From NCBI RefSeq assembly GCF_003932735.1, contig NZ_CP033611.1, forward strand, positions 1,153,501-1,217,500: a stretch of DNA of 64,000 bases. Direction: 5' to 3'. The notes beneath the pieces were generated by a model, which did no database searches, was not told the origin of the DNA, and saw only the letters and a program-made list of their open reading frames with translations. The stretch is from Rickettsiales endosymbiont of Stachyamoeba lipophora (GTDB lineage: Bacteria; Pseudomonadota; Alphaproteobacteria; Rickettsiales; 33-17). Below are positions 36,999-48,283 of this stretch, piece by piece (positions within the stretch are counted from its first letter, which is position 1; each line of letters begins with the position of its first letter). Made by a program: the position numbers and the translations under genes.

Positions 36999-38933
36999 TT
37001 AAACTAATTTAATAACATACCAGCTAATAATTGCCACTGCGCTAAATAGCATAACTAAAGCGTAATGAAATATATAACCATTTTGAAATTTACTAAATTT
37101 TTCAGAAAGGAATTTTGAAATCTTTACCAAACTACTGGGTCCATATTGATCAATAATTGCTATATCAATATGTTTCCAAGCAAAATGGGAAAGATTAAAC
37201 CAGTTATGTGTGAAAAGTCGGTGATATAATTCATCAAAAAAATATTTATTATATAAAATATGATGGATTTTTTGAAGCTTTGTAAATAGATACTCACCTA
37301 AAATTGATCTGGTTAAATAAAGCTTATAAGCGACTAATATGCCGCCAATGCTTAAGACCATAGGCAAATATTTATATAATGTTGGAGTGTGATGCAATTC
37401 GTCAAGAATGTTATGCTCAGGTAAAATTACAATAGCATCCTTCCAAAGGCTTAAACTGTAATCAATCATATTTAAGATATTAGCACCATAATAGCCGGAA
37501 AAAATAGCACCTATCGCCAATACACCTAACGGTAATAACATAATTAATGGTGATTCATGAATTAACTCAGATATTTTATGATCGTAATTTGCTCGACCAT
37601 GAAATACTTTGAAAATCAATCTCCATGAATAGAATGCAGTAAAGGTCGCAGCAATGATACCTAGTAAGTATGCAAAATGCCCATAAGAAGAGTGGCTCAT
37701 ATAGGCCGATTCTAAAATAGCCTCTTTGCTGTAAAATCCAGCAAATGGCGGGAAGCCAGCAATGGCAAGAGAGCCAATCCAAAACATGCTGTAAGTTACG
37801 GGTATTTTACGCCATAAGTTACCCATTTTGTTAATATCTTGCTCATTATTAACTGAGTGAATAATATTACCTGCTGATAAAAATAATAAAGCTTTAAAAA
37901 ATGCATGAGTTGCAAGATGAAATAAGGCGACATTATAAACGGAAAGGCCGCAAGCTATAAACATATAACCGAGCTGGCTACATGTTGAATAGGCAATAAT
38001 TTTTTTAATATCATTTTGGACTAAAGCAATTGATGCAGCAAAAACAGCAGTTATTGAGCCAATGATTAGCATGAAGTCTCTGGCAATTTGGGATAATTCA
38101 AATAGTGGAGAAAAGCGTATAACTAAAAATACTCCGGCTGTAACCATAGTTGCTGCGTGAATTAAAGCCGATACTGGAGTTGGTCCTTCCATAGCATCAG
38201 GTAACCAAACGTGCAATCCTATCTGAGCTGATTTACCCATGCATCCTAAAAACAATGCAATACAGGCAAAGTCAATGGCATTTATTTGATATCCAAAGAA
38301 GCTTATAGGGTTGAACTGAATATCATTAAGTGAATTAAAAATAGTGCTAAATTTAACACTGTCAAAAATTAAATAAATGGCTGCAATACCAATAATAAAG
38401 CAAAAATCGCCTACGCGATTTACAATAAAAGCTTTCATAGCAGCCTGATAAGCAGAGCGCTTCTTATACCAAAAGCCTATTAACAAGTATGAGCAAGCTC
38501 CGACTCCTTCCCAACCCAAAAAGAGCTGAATTAAATTACTAGCAGTAACAAGAACGGTCATAGCAAAGGTAAACAATGATAGATAAGCCATGAATCGTGC
38601 TACATGAGGATCATCCTGCATATAACCCACAGAGTAAATATGGACCATTAAAGATACCGATGTTACTACTACTAGCATAATTACCGAAAGGCTATCTACG
38701 TTAATAGTCCATTTTACACTGAAATCTACTAAATTAAACCAGTTGGTAAGGCGATAGAGAGTAGCTGGCGCTCCATCTAATAAAATTTCTTTGGCAAAAT
38801 ATAAAGAGGCAATAAATGCAACCGACACCCCTAAAATGGTAATGATTTGGGCTAATGATTTTGTAAGACGATTGCTAAAGCAACCAACAATTATAGAAGC
38901 TATAAGTGGGGTGAATAACCAAAGTGGATGCAT
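36999..38933 (-). CDS. nuoL: NADH-quinone oxidoreductase subunit L
   Basis: Largest pumping subunit, 644 residues with about 16 spans and the C-terminal lateral helix region. Landmarks: DPHVARFMAYLSLFTFAMT, FLGWEGVGACSYLLIGFW, SAQIGLHVWLPDAMEGPTPV, and KKIIAYSTCSQLGYMFIACG. It directly follows nuoK with a 2-bp gap. Length is typical. Confidence 0.97.
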   Translation of the reverse strand: MHPLWLFTPLIASIIVGCFSNRLTKSLAQIITILGVSVAFIASLYFAKEILLDGAPATLYRLTNWFNLVDFSVKWTINVDSLSVIMLVVVTSVSLMVHIYSVGYMQDDPHVARFMAYLSLFTFAMTVLVTASNLIQLFLGWEGVGACSYLLIGFWYKKRSAYQAAMKAFIVNRVGDFCFIIGIAAIYLIFDSVKFSTIFNSLNDIQFNPISFFGYQINAIDFACIALFLGCMGKSAQIGLHVWLPDAMEGPTPVSALIHAATMVTAGVFLVIRFSPLFELSQIARDFMLIIGSITAVFAASIALVQNDIKKIIAYSTCSQLGYMFIACGLSVYNVALFHLATHAFFKALLFLSAGNIIHSVNNEQDINKMGNLWRKIPVTYSMFWIGSLAIAGFPPFAGFYSKEAILESAYMSHSSYGHFAYLLGIIAATFTAFYSWRLIFKVFHGRANYDHKISELIHESPLIMLLPLGVLAIGAIFSGYYGANILNMIDYSLSLWKDAIVILPEHNILDELHHTPTLYKYLPMVLSIGGILVAYKLYLTRSILGEYLFTKLQKIHHILYNKYFFDELYHRLFTHNWFNLSHFAWKHIDIAIIDQYGPSSLVKISKFLSEKFSKFQNGYIFHYALVMLFSAVAIISWYVIKLV

Positions 38934-38935
38934 AA

Positions 38936-39265
38936 TTAACCTTTCATTTGATTTGCTTCATCAATAGCAACAGAATTTTTGTTTCTAAAGTAGATAACCA
39001 AAATTGCAAGGCCAATTGCAGTTTCGGCCGCGGCAACAGTTAAAATAAAAATGGCAAAAATCTGTCCAGTGATTTGAGATAGTTTCATTGAAGCGGCTAC
39101 AAAATTGATGTTTACTGATAAAAGCATCAGTTCAATCGACATAAGTATCATGATAATATTCCTGCGATTAAGAAATATGCCACATATCCCTATACTGAAT
39201 ATGATAGAAGATAAGAAAAAATAATGGACTAAATCAATCTGAGAAGTGAAAATATTACTTAACAT
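38936..39265 (-). CDS. nuoK: NADH-quinone oxidoreductase subunit K
   Basis: A 109-residue three-span subunit. It has the two conserved membrane glutamates in [20 protein letters not shown] and [17 protein letters not shown]. The start overlaps the end of nuoJ by 11 bp, as usual, indicating translational coupling. Confidence 0.96.
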   Translation of the reverse strand: MLSNIFTSQIDLVHYFFLSSIIFSIGICGIFLNRRNIIMILMSIELMLLSVNINFVAASMKLSQITGQIFAIFILTVAAAETAIGLAILVIYFRNKNSVAIDEANQMKG

Positions 39266-39872
39266 CTACCCCGTCTCCTACCTTAATTTTTATTAGTTTT
39301 ACCCCTGTATCCCGGGTGCGGTTATTTTGTGCAGTAATATTTTGTTTCTTTACGTTTTCTCGTGCCCGTAAGGTAAGTAGAATGGATCCAATCATCGCCA
39401 CTAATAAAATTATACCAGCAATTTGAAAGGCTAGTACGTAATCAGTATATAAAACTGAGCCAATGTAATGAGTGTTAGACATGGTTTCTGGTAAGTTAGG
39501 AAGGTGGTATAAATTCGATTCTTGAGCTGTAGCAAAAGAGTTATAATTAATTACCAATAAATCTATTACCAATATAAAACATATTATTAAAGCAAAAGGG
39601 ATATTTTTATTAAAAGCTGTTCTGACTTGTTCAACTTTAATGTCAAACATCATTATTACAAATAAAAACAATACAGCTACTGCACCTACATAGACAATGA
39701 TAAGGGTGGCCGCAATAAATTCAGCTCCTATTAAGATAAATAGAGCTGCAGTATTAAAAAACACCATGACTAGTGATAGTACGGAATGGACAGGATTTTT
39801 AAAACTGATAGTTAGTCCGGCAAACAAAATTGTTAAAAATGCAAAAAAATAAAAGATACTAGCAATTATCAT
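39255..39872 (-). CDS. nuoJ: NADH-quinone oxidoreductase subunit J
   Basis: A 205-residue five-span subunit with a cytosolic tail. It has [20 protein letters not shown] and the conserved [22 protein letters not shown]. The ATG overlaps the stop of the unknown ORF upstream as ATGA, and its end overlaps nuoK. Confidence 0.96.
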   Translation of the reverse strand: MIIASIFYFFAFLTILFAGLTISFKNPVHSVLSLVMVFFNTAALFILIGAEFIAATLIIVYVGAVAVLFLFVIMMFDIKVEQVRTAFNKNIPFALIICFILVIDLLVINYNSFATAQESNLYHLPNLPETMSNTHYIGSVLYTDYVLAFQIAGIILLVAMIGSILLTLRARENVKKQNITAQNNRTRDTGVKLIKIKVGDGVDVK

Positions 39873-40162
39873 GCGGATTTTTCTCTGTTAATGGGTGAAC
39901 AATTTTGTAAGGATTGAATTTGGTCTGTATAGCTTCTTAATGAGGATTGGTAATAAGTGGATATATTGGGAGTAAAATATTGATCTAATCTATCAAATTC
40001 TAAAATTTTTTCTACACTTTTATTATTCTGAACGGTATTTATACAATCCTGAAAAGTATCATAATAATGTGGTGTATATTGTTGCATTATCTGTACAATA
40101 ATCCCATAATTACTAGATTTTTCAAAAAAATTTCTAAATAAATGAAAAAAATTTACCCACAT
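39869..40162 (-). CDS. Small unknown ORF inserted between nuoI and nuoJ
   Basis: Ninety-seven codons. The protein is polar, rich in Asn, Gln, Ser and Tyr, starting MWVNFFHLFRNFFEKSSNY and ending SPINREKSA. No membrane span or domain is recognised. It fills the space where nuoJ normally follows nuoI directly. It lies 50 bp after nuoI and overlaps nuoJ by ATGA, so translation of nuoJ is probably coupled to it. It could be a new accessory factor or a decayed insertion kept for coupling. Confidence 0.6.
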   Translation of the reverse strand: MWVNFFHLFRNFFEKSSNYGIIVQIMQQYTPHYYDTFQDCINTVQNNKSVEKILEFDRLDQYFTPNISTYYQSSLRSYTDQIQSLQNCSPINREKSA

Positions 40163-40212
40163 ATATAATTGTGTTTCCTATCGTCCAATTATTAAGCTGT
40201 TGTTATAGTACA

Positions 40213-40692
40213 TTATCTATACTCTTTATCTTTTTCAATGTTAAATGCTAATTGCTGTTCCCAGATTGCTCCATTCTTTAATAATCGGTCTTTGTTGTAA
40301 TATAATTCTTCTCGTGTTTCAGTAGAAAATTCAAAATTTGGTCCTTCAACAATTGCATCTACCGGGCAAGCCTCTTGGCAAAAGCCACAATAAATACATT
40401 TAGTCATATCTATATCATATTTAGTAGTGCGCCTACTGCCATCATCTCTTACTTCGGCTTCAATCGTGATTGCTTGAGCAGGACATATTGCTTCACATAG
40501 TTTGCATGCAATGCAGCGTTCTTCGCCATTTGGATATCTTCTTAAGGCATGTTCTCCACGAAACCTTGGGCTTAGGGAGGTTTTTTGATAAGGATAATCA
40601 ATGGTTACAGATTTTTTAAAGAAATACTTTAAAGTTAGCATCATACCTGAAAAGATTTCTGAAAGTAGAAATGAGCCTAAGCTGTTAGTCAT
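40213..40692 (-). CDS. nuoI: NADH-quinone oxidoreductase subunit I
   Basis: A 159-residue ferredoxin-like subunit with clusters N6a and N6b. The two 4Fe-4S motifs are visible: [16 protein letters not shown] (about 61-76) and [16 protein letters not shown] (about 100-115). [18 protein letters not shown] before the first motif is typical. It is 7 bp after nuoH. Confidence 0.97.
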   Translation of the reverse strand: MTNSLGSFLLSEIFSGMMLTLKYFFKKSVTIDYPYQKTSLSPRFRGEHALRRYPNGEERCIACKLCEAICPAQAITIEAEVRDDGSRRTTKYDIDMTKCIYCGFCQEACPVDAIVEGPNFEFSTETREELYYNKDRLLKNGAIWEQQLAFNIEKDKEYR

Positions 40693-40699
40693 AAATCAC

Positions 40700-41710
40700 C
40701 TAAACTACCGGTAAGTTGTTGGTATATAAAAGAATTCCTGCAATTAATACTACCCAAAATAATGTAAGAGGCAAGAAAACTTTCCAACCAAGCCGCATTA
40801 ATTGATCATAACGATATCTTGGCAGGGTGGCTCGTACCCATAAAAAGCAGAATAAAACAAAAGATACTTTGAGAGCAAACCATATAAATCCTGGGATAAA
40901 CTTAAGCGCGATTAATCCAAAAGGAGGTAGCCATCCGCCCATAAATAATATCACAAACATCGAGCTGGTAAGAATCATGTTGGCATATTCGCCTAAAAAG
41001 AACATAGCAAAAGTCATAGAGGAATATTCAACGTTATATCCAGCTACTAGCTCTGCTTCTGCTTCAGGTAGATCAAATGGTAATCTGTTGGTTTCAGCAA
41101 GAATTGAAATAAAAAATACTACCGCCATTGGTAATAGTAACAGCTCAATAAGTAATGGTTGCTGAGAAGTTTCGTATACAATATCAATTAAATTTAATGA
41201 TCCGGTTGTAAGTAATACAGTAATGATAACCAACCCCATAGATACTTCATATGAGATCATTTGAGCTGAAGAGCGGATAGCTCCTAAAAACGCATATTTT
41301 GAGTTGCTTGCCCAACCGGCCATGATAATGCCATATACCCCAAGCGAAGAGATGGCAAGTAGATAAAGTATTCCGATATTAATATCTGCAATTACAAATT
41401 CTTCAGTAATTGGAATAACCGCCCAGCCTACCAAGCTCAAGGTAAAGGTAATCATTGGCGCTAGAATAAAGATAATTTTGTTTGATTGGGTAGGAATTAT
41501 AACTTCCTTAAGCATTAATTTTATTCCATCACATAATGGCTGAAGTAACCCAAAGGGGCCGGTAACATTGGGACCTTTGCGTAATTGTATAGCAGCAATT
41601 ACTTTTCTTTCTGCATAAGTTAAATAAGCCACGCAAATCAACAGCGGCAATATTACCGCAATAATTTTTGCTATAATTACTAAAGTTGGCCAGAAATATT
41701 CTTCAAACAT
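40700..41710 (-). CDS. nuoH: NADH-quinone oxidoreductase subunit H
   Basis: A 336-residue, eight-span subunit that forms part of the quinone site. Conserved loops are seen: [59 protein letters not shown] and [14 protein letters not shown]. It abuts nuoG. Confidence 0.97.
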   Translation of the reverse strand: MFEEYFWPTLVIIAKIIAVILPLLICVAYLTYAERKVIAAIQLRKGPNVTGPFGLLQPLCDGIKLMLKEVIIPTQSNKIIFILAPMITFTLSLVGWAVIPITEEFVIADINIGILYLLAISSLGVYGIIMAGWASNSKYAFLGAIRSSAQMISYEVSMGLVIITVLLTTGSLNLIDIVYETSQQPLLIELLLLPMAVVFFISILAETNRLPFDLPEAEAELVAGYNVEYSSMTFAMFFLGEYANMILTSSMFVILFMGGWLPPFGLIALKFIPGFIWFALKVSFVLFCFLWVRATLPRYRYDQLMRLGWKVFLPLTLFWVVLIAGILLYTNNLPVV

Positions 41711-43762
41711 TTATGCTGCCTCATGAGTGTTATGTTGCTTAATTAGCTTAGCACATTCTGCCATAATCTTAGAAGCTCTGGCAATAGGATTTGTTAGATA
41801 ATAATTACTGCAAACATTTGAAACGTTAGCATTAAATTTGATCTCTCCTTTAATGCCAAAAGCCGTTAAAGTTGTTTGAATACATTTTCCTACTTGATCA
41901 AACCACTCAAAATTCTTATTCATTTCTTGATGTAAATCATGTAAAGTATTAAAAGTAAATGCTGAACCAAAAAGCATAGCAAGATTATTTATGATAACCC
42001 AATCACTGGTTGCCATATTTGGTGGAGAAATAGCTATTTGGGTGCGTTGAATTCTACCTTCTAAATTAAGGTAAGTGGCATTTTTTTCGGTATAACTAGC
42101 TGCCGGTAGTATAATATCTGCCTGATGGGCACCATTATCTCCATGTGTTCCGATATAAATAGTTTTACACTGAGTATTAGTAGCTGTGAGATCAAACTCA
42201 TCAGCACCCACATTAAGTAGAACTTTTATATTACCCATTTTAGCTTTTTCTAATATTTGAGTAATAGTTAGATTCCCACTTAACCCCACTAAAGCAGCAC
42301 CTATTTGCCCTGGAGTTTGATGAAGGACGTTATATCCATTCCAATTTTCTTGGATAAAATTGTATTTATTGCATAAATCATATAACTCATGTTGAATAGC
42401 TAACGCATCATCGCGAGCTAAAATATTTTCCCCAATAATAATTACCGGCTTTTTAGCTTCCTTAAGAATTTTTACAATTTCATGGTTACCTGCAATAATT
42501 TGAGAAATAACAGATAAATCATTACCAAGGTTAGTTACAGGATAAGTTTGATCATTAATCTCACCAATTGAAAATACCGGAAAATTACCTTTTAAATATC
42601 TTTTTCTAAGACGAGCCCCTACTAATGATGCATCAAACCTTGGATTTGCACCTATTAGTAGGCAGAAATCAGCTTGTTCTAATTGCTGAATTGAAGTGTT
42701 AAATAAGTAGCTTGCTGGATTGCTAGTATCAATTTTAAGATTATTAATTCCACAGATAGTAGTGATTTTAAGATGATCAGCTAGCTTTTTAACTAAAAAG
42801 TTGGTTTCAACATCAACTAAATTGCCGGTAATAATGCCAATTTCAGAAGGTTTGTGTGAGGAGATCAATTTTTTAATTTCATCTAAAGCATCTTCCCAAG
42901 ATGTTTTAGTAAATTTCCCCTCGGTAGATTTAATATAAGGTTGGTCAAGTCTTTGATATTTTAGGCCATCATAAGCAAATCTAGCTTTATCTGATATCCA
43001 TTCTTCATTGATAGCTTCGTTCAGTTTAGGTAAAATACGCATTACTTCTTTACCGCGATAATCTATGCGGATATTACTGCCTACTGCATCCATTATATCA
43101 ATTGATTCGGTTTTGCGTAATTCCCAGCTTCTAGCCTTAAAAGCATAAGGTTTTGAGGTAAGGGCGCCAACTGGGCATAAATCAATCATATTACCAGAAA
43201 GTTCAGAGGTAATGGTCTTTTCTACGTAAGTACCTACTTCCATATGCTCACCGCGGCCAGTAGCACCAAGTTCTGGAACGCCTGCAATTTGAGTGGCAAA
43301 ACGAATACAACGAGTGCAGTGAATACAACGGGTCATATGGGTTTTTATCAGAGGTCCCATATATTTATCTTTTACTGCCCGTTTATTCTCATGAAAACGG
43401 TTAGAGCCGCCACCATACATATAGGCTTGATCTTGTAAATCACATTCACCACCCTGATCACAAATTGGGCAATCAAGCGGATGATTAATAAGTAAGAATT
43501 CCATGACGCCTTTACGCGCTTTTTCAACATTAGGAGTATTAGTATGGATTACCATACCTTCGCCTGCAGGCATTGCACAAGAAGCAATCGGCTTGGGAGA
43601 TTTTTCCATTTCAACTAAACACATGCGGCAATTGCCAGCAATACTTAAGCGATCATGATAACAAAATCTAGGTACTTCAATGCCTAATTGCTCACAGGCC
43701 TGAAGAACTGTAGTACCTTGAGGAACTTCAATTTCTTTACCGTTAATTTTAAGTTTAGGCAT
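41711..43762 (-). CDS. nuoG: NADH-quinone oxidoreductase subunit G
   Basis: A 683-residue peripheral-arm subunit. The N-terminal 2Fe-2S ligands are in CYHDRLSIAGNCRMCLVEM. A His-coordinated cluster motif, DCPICDQGGECDLQD, follows, then CIHCTRCIRF and the LCPVGALTSKP segment for the 4Fe-4S clusters. The C-terminal part is a molybdopterin-oxidoreductase-like fold without cofactor. It overlaps the YciI-like gene by 8 bp. Confidence 0.97.
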   Translation of the reverse strand: MPKLKINGKEIEVPQGTTVLQACEQLGIEVPRFCYHDRLSIAGNCRMCLVEMEKSPKPIASCAMPAGEGMVIHTNTPNVEKARKGVMEFLLINHPLDCPICDQGGECDLQDQAYMYGGGSNRFHENKRAVKDKYMGPLIKTHMTRCIHCTRCIRFATQIAGVPELGATGRGEHMEVGTYVEKTITSELSGNMIDLCPVGALTSKPYAFKARSWELRKTESIDIMDAVGSNIRIDYRGKEVMRILPKLNEAINEEWISDKARFAYDGLKYQRLDQPYIKSTEGKFTKTSWEDALDEIKKLISSHKPSEIGIITGNLVDVETNFLVKKLADHLKITTICGINNLKIDTSNPASYLFNTSIQQLEQADFCLLIGANPRFDASLVGARLRKRYLKGNFPVFSIGEINDQTYPVTNLGNDLSVISQIIAGNHEIVKILKEAKKPVIIIGENILARDDALAIQHELYDLCNKYNFIQENWNGYNVLHQTPGQIGAALVGLSGNLTITQILEKAKMGNIKVLLNVGADEFDLTATNTQCKTIYIGTHGDNGAHQADIILPAASYTEKNATYLNLEGRIQRTQIAISPPNMATSDWVIINNLAMLFGSAFTFNTLHDLHQEMNKNFEWFDQVGKCIQTTLTAFGIKGEIKFNANVSNVCSNYYLTNPIARASKIMAECAKLIKQHNTHEAA

Positions 43763-44054
43763 TGTTGTTCTCCTGCATTTTTTCTAAAATATGCTGCATA
43801 TCTGTTGAATATTTAGTAGGAATAAATTCAGTAATTTTACACTCAGCAATATTGTTAGTTATAAAAGGACCTTGTTTAATAAAATCTTCTGCGTTCAGTA
43901 AATTATCATGCAAAGTTATTAAAATTCCACCATGACGGAGATTTTTTATTCCGGCAAGTAATAATAAATTTTTTTGAAGAGCAATAGCTATAAAATTTCT
44001 ATATTTTGCAGCTTCTTCTAAGGGAATAAGGTAATTTAAATCAATTAAAAACAC
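43755..44054 (-). CDS. YciI-like (YCII-related domain) protein between nuoF and nuoG
   Basis: A 99-residue protein with a YCII-type layout: MFLIDLNYLIPLEEAAKYR, then LLLLAGIKNLRHGGILITLH, DFIKQGPFITNNIAECKITE and FIPTKY at the end. The family is a small dimeric ferredoxin-like fold whose biochemical role is largely unknown. It starts immediately after the nuoF stop and overlaps the nuoG start by 8 bp, so it is made together with complex I. Whether it assists the enzyme is not known. Confidence 0.8.
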   Translation of the reverse strand: MFLIDLNYLIPLEEAAKYRNFIAIALQKNLLLLAGIKNLRHGGILITLHDNLLNAEDFIKQGPFITNNIAECKITEFIPTKYSTDMQHILEKMQENNNA

Positions 44055-45335
44055 CTATGCAATCCTTTGAACATAATTATCAATACGGCGTTCAATTTCA
44101 TGCCTAAAATGGCGGATTAACCCTTGAATAGGCCAAGCTGCAGCATCACCTAATGCGCAAATAGTATGGCCTTCTATTTGTTTGCTCACATCTAATAAAT
44201 CATCAATTTCTTGCTTAGTAGCGTTGCCCTCAACTAAACGCATCATCACTCGCCACATCCAACCTGTTCCTTCACGACATGGAGTGCATTGACCGCATGA
44301 TTCATGCATATAAAATTTACTAAGCCTTGCTATTGCATAGACTATATCGGTTGATTTATCCATTACAATGACTCCTGCAGTGCCTAAACCACTTTGTACA
44401 CTACGTAGTGCATCAAAATCCATAGTAATATCATCGCAAATTGATTTTGGTAGTAATGGTACCGATGAACCGCCTGGAATAATAGCCAATAAATTGTCCC
44501 AACCACCTCTAACGCCACCTGCATGTTTTTCAATAAGTTCGCGCAATGGGATGCCCATTTCTTCTTCAACATTGCAAGGATTGTTTACATGGCCGGAAAT
44601 ACAAAATAATTTAGTACCAGCGTTATTTGGTTTGCCAAGAGCTGCAAACCAATTAGCTCCACGCCTAAGAATAGTAGGAACTACAGCAATTGACTCAACA
44701 TTATTAATAGTGGTAGGGCAACCATATAAACCAAATCCAGCAGGAAATGGAGGTTTTAAGCGTGGTTGACCTTTTTTACCTTCTAAGCTTTCAAGCAAAG
44801 CTGTTTCTTCACCGCAAATATAAGCGCCAGCACCTCTATGTAAATAAATATCAAAATCCCAACCGGAGTTGCAAGCATTTTTACCAATTAACTTTGCCTC
44901 GTAAGCTTCATCAATAGCTTTTTGAATATGCGATGCTTCATTATAAAATTCGCCCCTTACATATATGTAACAAGTATGGGAACGCATGGCAAATCCTGCA
45001 ATCAAGCAACCTTCTAGTAATAAATGCGGATCATATCTTAAAATGTCACGATCTTTGCAGGTGCCTGGTTCGCTTTCGTCAGCATTAACCACTAAGTAAT
45101 GAGGACGATTAGGGTTTATTTCTTTTGGCATAAAAGACCATTTTATACCGGTAGAAAATCCTGCTCCGCCTCTGCCTCTAAGGCCTGAGGCTTTGACTTG
45201 TTCAATAATCGCTTCATGTCCTAGTTCAAGTAATTGTTTAGTATTATCCCAAATGCCGCGTTTTGTTGCGCCTTTAAGAGCCCAATCCTCAAGTCCATAA
45301 ATATTTTTAAAAATACGCTCTTCATTTTTAAGCAT
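44055..45335 (-). CDS. nuoF: NADH-quinone oxidoreductase subunit F
   Basis: A 426-residue subunit that binds NADH, FMN and cluster N3. It has [16 protein letters not shown] (NADH loop), [15 protein letters not shown] (FMN site), [20 protein letters not shown], and the 4Fe-4S motif [12 protein letters not shown], then [12 protein letters not shown]. It follows nuoE by 11 bp. Confidence 0.97.
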   Translation of the reverse strand: MLKNEERIFKNIYGLEDWALKGATKRGIWDNTKQLLELGHEAIIEQVKASGLRGRGGAGFSTGIKWSFMPKEINPNRPHYLVVNADESEPGTCKDRDILRYDPHLLLEGCLIAGFAMRSHTCYIYVRGEFYNEASHIQKAIDEAYEAKLIGKNACNSGWDFDIYLHRGAGAYICGEETALLESLEGKKGQPRLKPPFPAGFGLYGCPTTINNVESIAVVPTILRRGANWFAALGKPNNAGTKLFCISGHVNNPCNVEEEMGIPLRELIEKHAGGVRGGWDNLLAIIPGGSSVPLLPKSICDDITMDFDALRSVQSGLGTAGVIVMDKSTDIVYAIARLSKFYMHESCGQCTPCREGTGWMWRVMMRLVEGNATKQEIDDLLDVSKQIEGHTICALGDAAAWPIQGLIRHFRHEIERRIDNYVQRIA

Positions 45336-45346
45336 CTTGTTTCCCT

Positions 45347-45934
45347 TTATTTATTTGCATCATTTGCAATTGGGGCGGATCCTGTTCTGCCAGTTTGGGA
45401 ACCATGTTTAATTTCTTTCCCTTCACTTAACTTATCCAATAGCTCCGAGAAGACGGTGGAATCTAAATCTTCAAAATAATCATCATTAATTTGGACAAGT
45501 GGTGCATTAACGCAAGCTCCTAAGCACTCAACTTCAGACAGCGTAAAAAGATTATCGTTACTAGTTTCTCCTTGTTTGAGGCCAAGCTTATCTTTGCAGA
45601 TTTTAAATAATTCATTACTGCCTCTGAGCCAACATGGAGTTGTACCGCAAATTTGCAAATGATATTTGCCAATCGGTTTAAGGTTAAACATCGTATAAAA
45701 GGTTGCCACCTCATATACTTTTATTGCAGGCATATCAAGGGTGTATGCTACTGCATCCATAGCTGATTTAGATAACCACCCATGATTTTGACGTTGGGCA
45801 ATATCTAAAACTGGTAGTACTGCACTTGCTTGGCGTCCTTGAGGGTATTTTGCTATAATTTGTTTAATTTTTTCTAGATTATCTTTTGTAAATTCAAAAG
45901 ATGCTGACTCTATTTTGTTAGTTTGATGGCTCAT
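45347..45934 (-). CDS. nuoE: NADH-quinone oxidoreductase subunit E
   Basis: A 195-residue thioredoxin-fold subunit with 2Fe-2S cluster N1a. Ligand regions are [11 protein letters not shown] and [10 protein letters not shown]. It overlaps nuoD by 4 bp. The C-terminal 25 residues are a polar extension ([16 protein letters not shown]). Confidence 0.96.
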   Translation of the reverse strand: MSHQTNKIESASFEFTKDNLEKIKQIIAKYPQGRQASAVLPVLDIAQRQNHGWLSKSAMDAVAYTLDMPAIKVYEVATFYTMFNLKPIGKYHLQICGTTPCWLRGSNELFKICKDKLGLKQGETSNDNLFTLSEVECLGACVNAPLVQINDDYFEDLDSTVFSELLDKLSEGKEIKHGSQTGRTGSAPIANDANK

Positions 45935-47112
45935 CGATCAATTTCTCCAAACACTACATCCAGGCTTCCGATAATAGTTACCACATCAGCTAACATATGA
46001 CCTTTGGACATAAAATCTAATCCTTGCAGATGAGGAAAGCCTGGAGCACGCAACCTGCACCGATAAGGTTTGTTAGTACCATTAGAAATTAAATATACTC
46101 CAAATTCTCCCTTAGGTGCTTCCACTGCAGCGTAATACTCTCCTGCCGGTACATGATATCCTTCGGTATAAAGTTTGAAGTGATGAATTAAAGCTTCCAT
46201 CGAAGTTTTCATCTCATGTCTTGGAGGCGGAGCAATTTTACGATCTAAAGTTTTGATTGGACCTTCAGGCATTTGCTCAATACATTGCTTGATGATTTTT
46301 ACTGATTGGTACATTTCTTCAATACGTACTAGGTAGCGATCATAACAATCACCATTTTTTCCGATTGCTACATCGAAATCCATTTGGTCATATACGTCAT
46401 ATGGTCGTGATTTACGTAGGTCCCAAGGTACTCCTGAGCCTCTTAACATTGGTCCTGAAAAACCATAGTTGCAGGCTTGCTCTGCGGTTACAATGCCTAT
46501 ATCCACTAATCGTTGCTTCCATATGCGGTTTTCGGTCAGCAAAGACTCTACATCTTTTAAATATTTAGGAAAATTTTCATTAAAATGATAAATATCTTCT
46601 AATAATCCTTTTGGTAAATCTTGTGCAACTCCTCCTGGCCTGAAATATGCCGCATGCATTCTGGCGCCGCTGACTCGCTCATAAAAAGTCATAATTTTTT
46701 CACGCTCTTCAAATAGCCAGAGGAGGGGAGTTGTGGCTCCTACATCAAGCGCCTGAGTTGCAATGTTTAAAGTGTGATTTAATATTCTGGTAAGTTCTGA
46801 AAATAATACCCGAATATATTGTGCACGAATAGGTACTTCGCAGCCTAATAATCTTTCTACTGATAAAGCAAATGCATGCTCTTGACACATAGGTGAAACA
46901 TAATCTAAGCGATCAAAATAAGGAATGGCTTGAAGATAGGTTTTATGCTCGATTAATTTTTCAGTGCCACGATGCAGTAGGCCAATATGGGGGTCAGCGC
47001 GCTCGATTACTTCTCCATCCATTTCAAGTACCAACCTTAAAACACCATGAGCGGCAGGATGCTGCGGCCCAAAATTTAAGGTCATGTTTTTCAGTTCAAG
47101 TTCAGCTGCCAT
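45931..47112 (-). CDS. nuoD: NADH-quinone oxidoreductase subunit D
   Basis: A 393-residue subunit lining the quinone pocket. It starts with the typical [20 protein letters not shown], has [29 protein letters not shown] and, at the end, [22 protein letters not shown]. Separate from nuoC, as usual outside gammaproteobacteria. Confidence 0.97.
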   Translation of the reverse strand: MAAELELKNMTLNFGPQHPAAHGVLRLVLEMDGEVIERADPHIGLLHRGTEKLIEHKTYLQAIPYFDRLDYVSPMCQEHAFALSVERLLGCEVPIRAQYIRVLFSELTRILNHTLNIATQALDVGATTPLLWLFEEREKIMTFYERVSGARMHAAYFRPGGVAQDLPKGLLEDIYHFNENFPKYLKDVESLLTENRIWKQRLVDIGIVTAEQACNYGFSGPMLRGSGVPWDLRKSRPYDVYDQMDFDVAIGKNGDCYDRYLVRIEEMYQSVKIIKQCIEQMPEGPIKTLDRKIAPPPRHEMKTSMEALIHHFKLYTEGYHVPAGEYYAAVEAPKGEFGVYLISNGTNKPYRCRLRAPGFPHLQGLDFMSKGHMLADVVTIIGSLDVVFGEIDR

Positions 47113-47126
47113 ATTTTCAAATCAAC

Positions 47127-47741
47127 CTAATTTTTTGCCTTTTCATCACCCGGTAATGTGCCTGGTATTTTATATTCTGTGCCTTCCCATGGGCTTAAGA
47201 AGTCAAAATTTCTAAATTCTTGCATAAGCTTTACTGGCTCATAGACTACCTTTTGAGTTTCAAAATCGTATCTTACTTCCACATAGCCGGTAAGTGGAAA
47301 ATCTTTACGAAGTGGATGGCCTTGAAAGCCATAATCGGTTAAAATACGCCTTAAATCTGGATTGTTACCAAATAATATACCGTACATATCATATATTTCA
47401 CGCTCAAACCAAATAGCTCCTTCAAATATTTCATATATAGAAGGGATAACTGAATCTGCCTCACATTCAATTTTGATAATGCAACGTAAATTATATTTTA
47501 AGCTTAAAAAATTATAGTTAATTTCAAACCTATTTTCACGCTCAGGAAAGTCAGCTCCAAAAATATCAATCAGAGTAGTAAATTGTAACTTGGAATCTTT
47601 TTTAAGCACCTTGATCGCTGATAAGATGTGTTCTTTAGTAGTTTTAATTAAAATTGCATCAAATTTAGATTCAAATTCAATTAAATGGGTATAAGAAAAC
47701 TTGCTTTTTAGATATTCAACTATTTGCTGTCTGTCTTGCAT
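47127..47741 (-). CDS. nuoC: NADH-quinone oxidoreductase subunit C
   Basis: A 204-residue 30-kDa subunit. The family signature [22 protein letters not shown] is followed by [24 protein letters not shown], both diagnostic. It lies 3 bp after nuoB and 14 bp before nuoD. Confidence 0.97.
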   Translation of the reverse strand: MQDRQQIVEYLKSKFSYTHLIEFESKFDAILIKTTKEHILSAIKVLKKDSKLQFTTLIDIFGADFPERENRFEINYNFLSLKYNLRCIIKIECEADSVIPSIYEIFEGAIWFEREIYDMYGILFGNNPDLRRILTDYGFQGHPLRKDFPLTGYVEVRYDFETQKVVYEPVKLMQEFRNFDFLSPWEGTEYKIPGTLPGDEKAKN

Positions 47742-47744
47742 TAT

Positions 47745-48275
47745 TCATTCACCGCTACGTTTTAGTCTGAGTTTGCCTGTGCGCTGGATTTTGCGTTGTA
47801 ATTGCATAATTCCATAAAGTAATGCTTCAGCGGTAGGTGGGCAGCCCGGTACATAAACATCTACAGGTACAATGCGATCACATCCTCTTACTACTGAATA
47901 AGAATAGTGATAATAACCTCCACCGTTGGCGCAGCTACCCATAGAGATAACCCATCTTGGTTCGGCCATTTGGTCATATACTTTTCTTAGAGCTGGGGCC
48001 ATTTTATTAGTTAAAGTGCCTGCTACAATCATTACATCAGATTGTCTAGGGCTTGGTCTGAATACTAACCCTAGTCTATCTAAATCATAACGGCTGCCAG
48101 CAGCTTGCATCATTTCAACAGCACAGCAAGCAAGACCAAAGGTCATTGGCCACAGTGATGAGCTTCTGACTAAGCTTGCTAAGTGATCAAGTTTAGTAAC
48201 AAAATAACCTTGATTGTTAACTTCTTCAGCTACTTGGGATAAATATTCATCTGGTGATTTTATTTTATTTAGCAT
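47745..48275 (-). CDS. nuoB: NADH-quinone oxidoreductase subunit B
   Basis: The subunit carrying cluster N2. ATG at 48275 is preferred over 48293, giving 176 residues that begin [13 protein letters not shown] and a start after, not inside, nuoA. Cluster ligands are seen in [32 protein letters not shown] and [13 protein letters not shown]. Confidence 0.96.
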   Translation of the reverse strand: MLNKIKSPDEYLSQVAEEVNNQGYFVTKLDHLASLVRSSSLWPMTFGLACCAVEMMQAAGSRYDLDRLGLVFRPSPRQSDVMIVAGTLTNKMAPALRKVYDQMAEPRWVISMGSCANGGGYYHYSYSVVRGCDRIVPVDVYVPGCPPTAEALLYGIMQLQRKIQRTGKLRLKRSGE

Positions 48276-48283
48276 AATTAACT

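Noticed and set aside
44368-44769. 133-codon plus-strand ORF inside nuoF
   Set aside because: Antisense shadow of a conserved gene.
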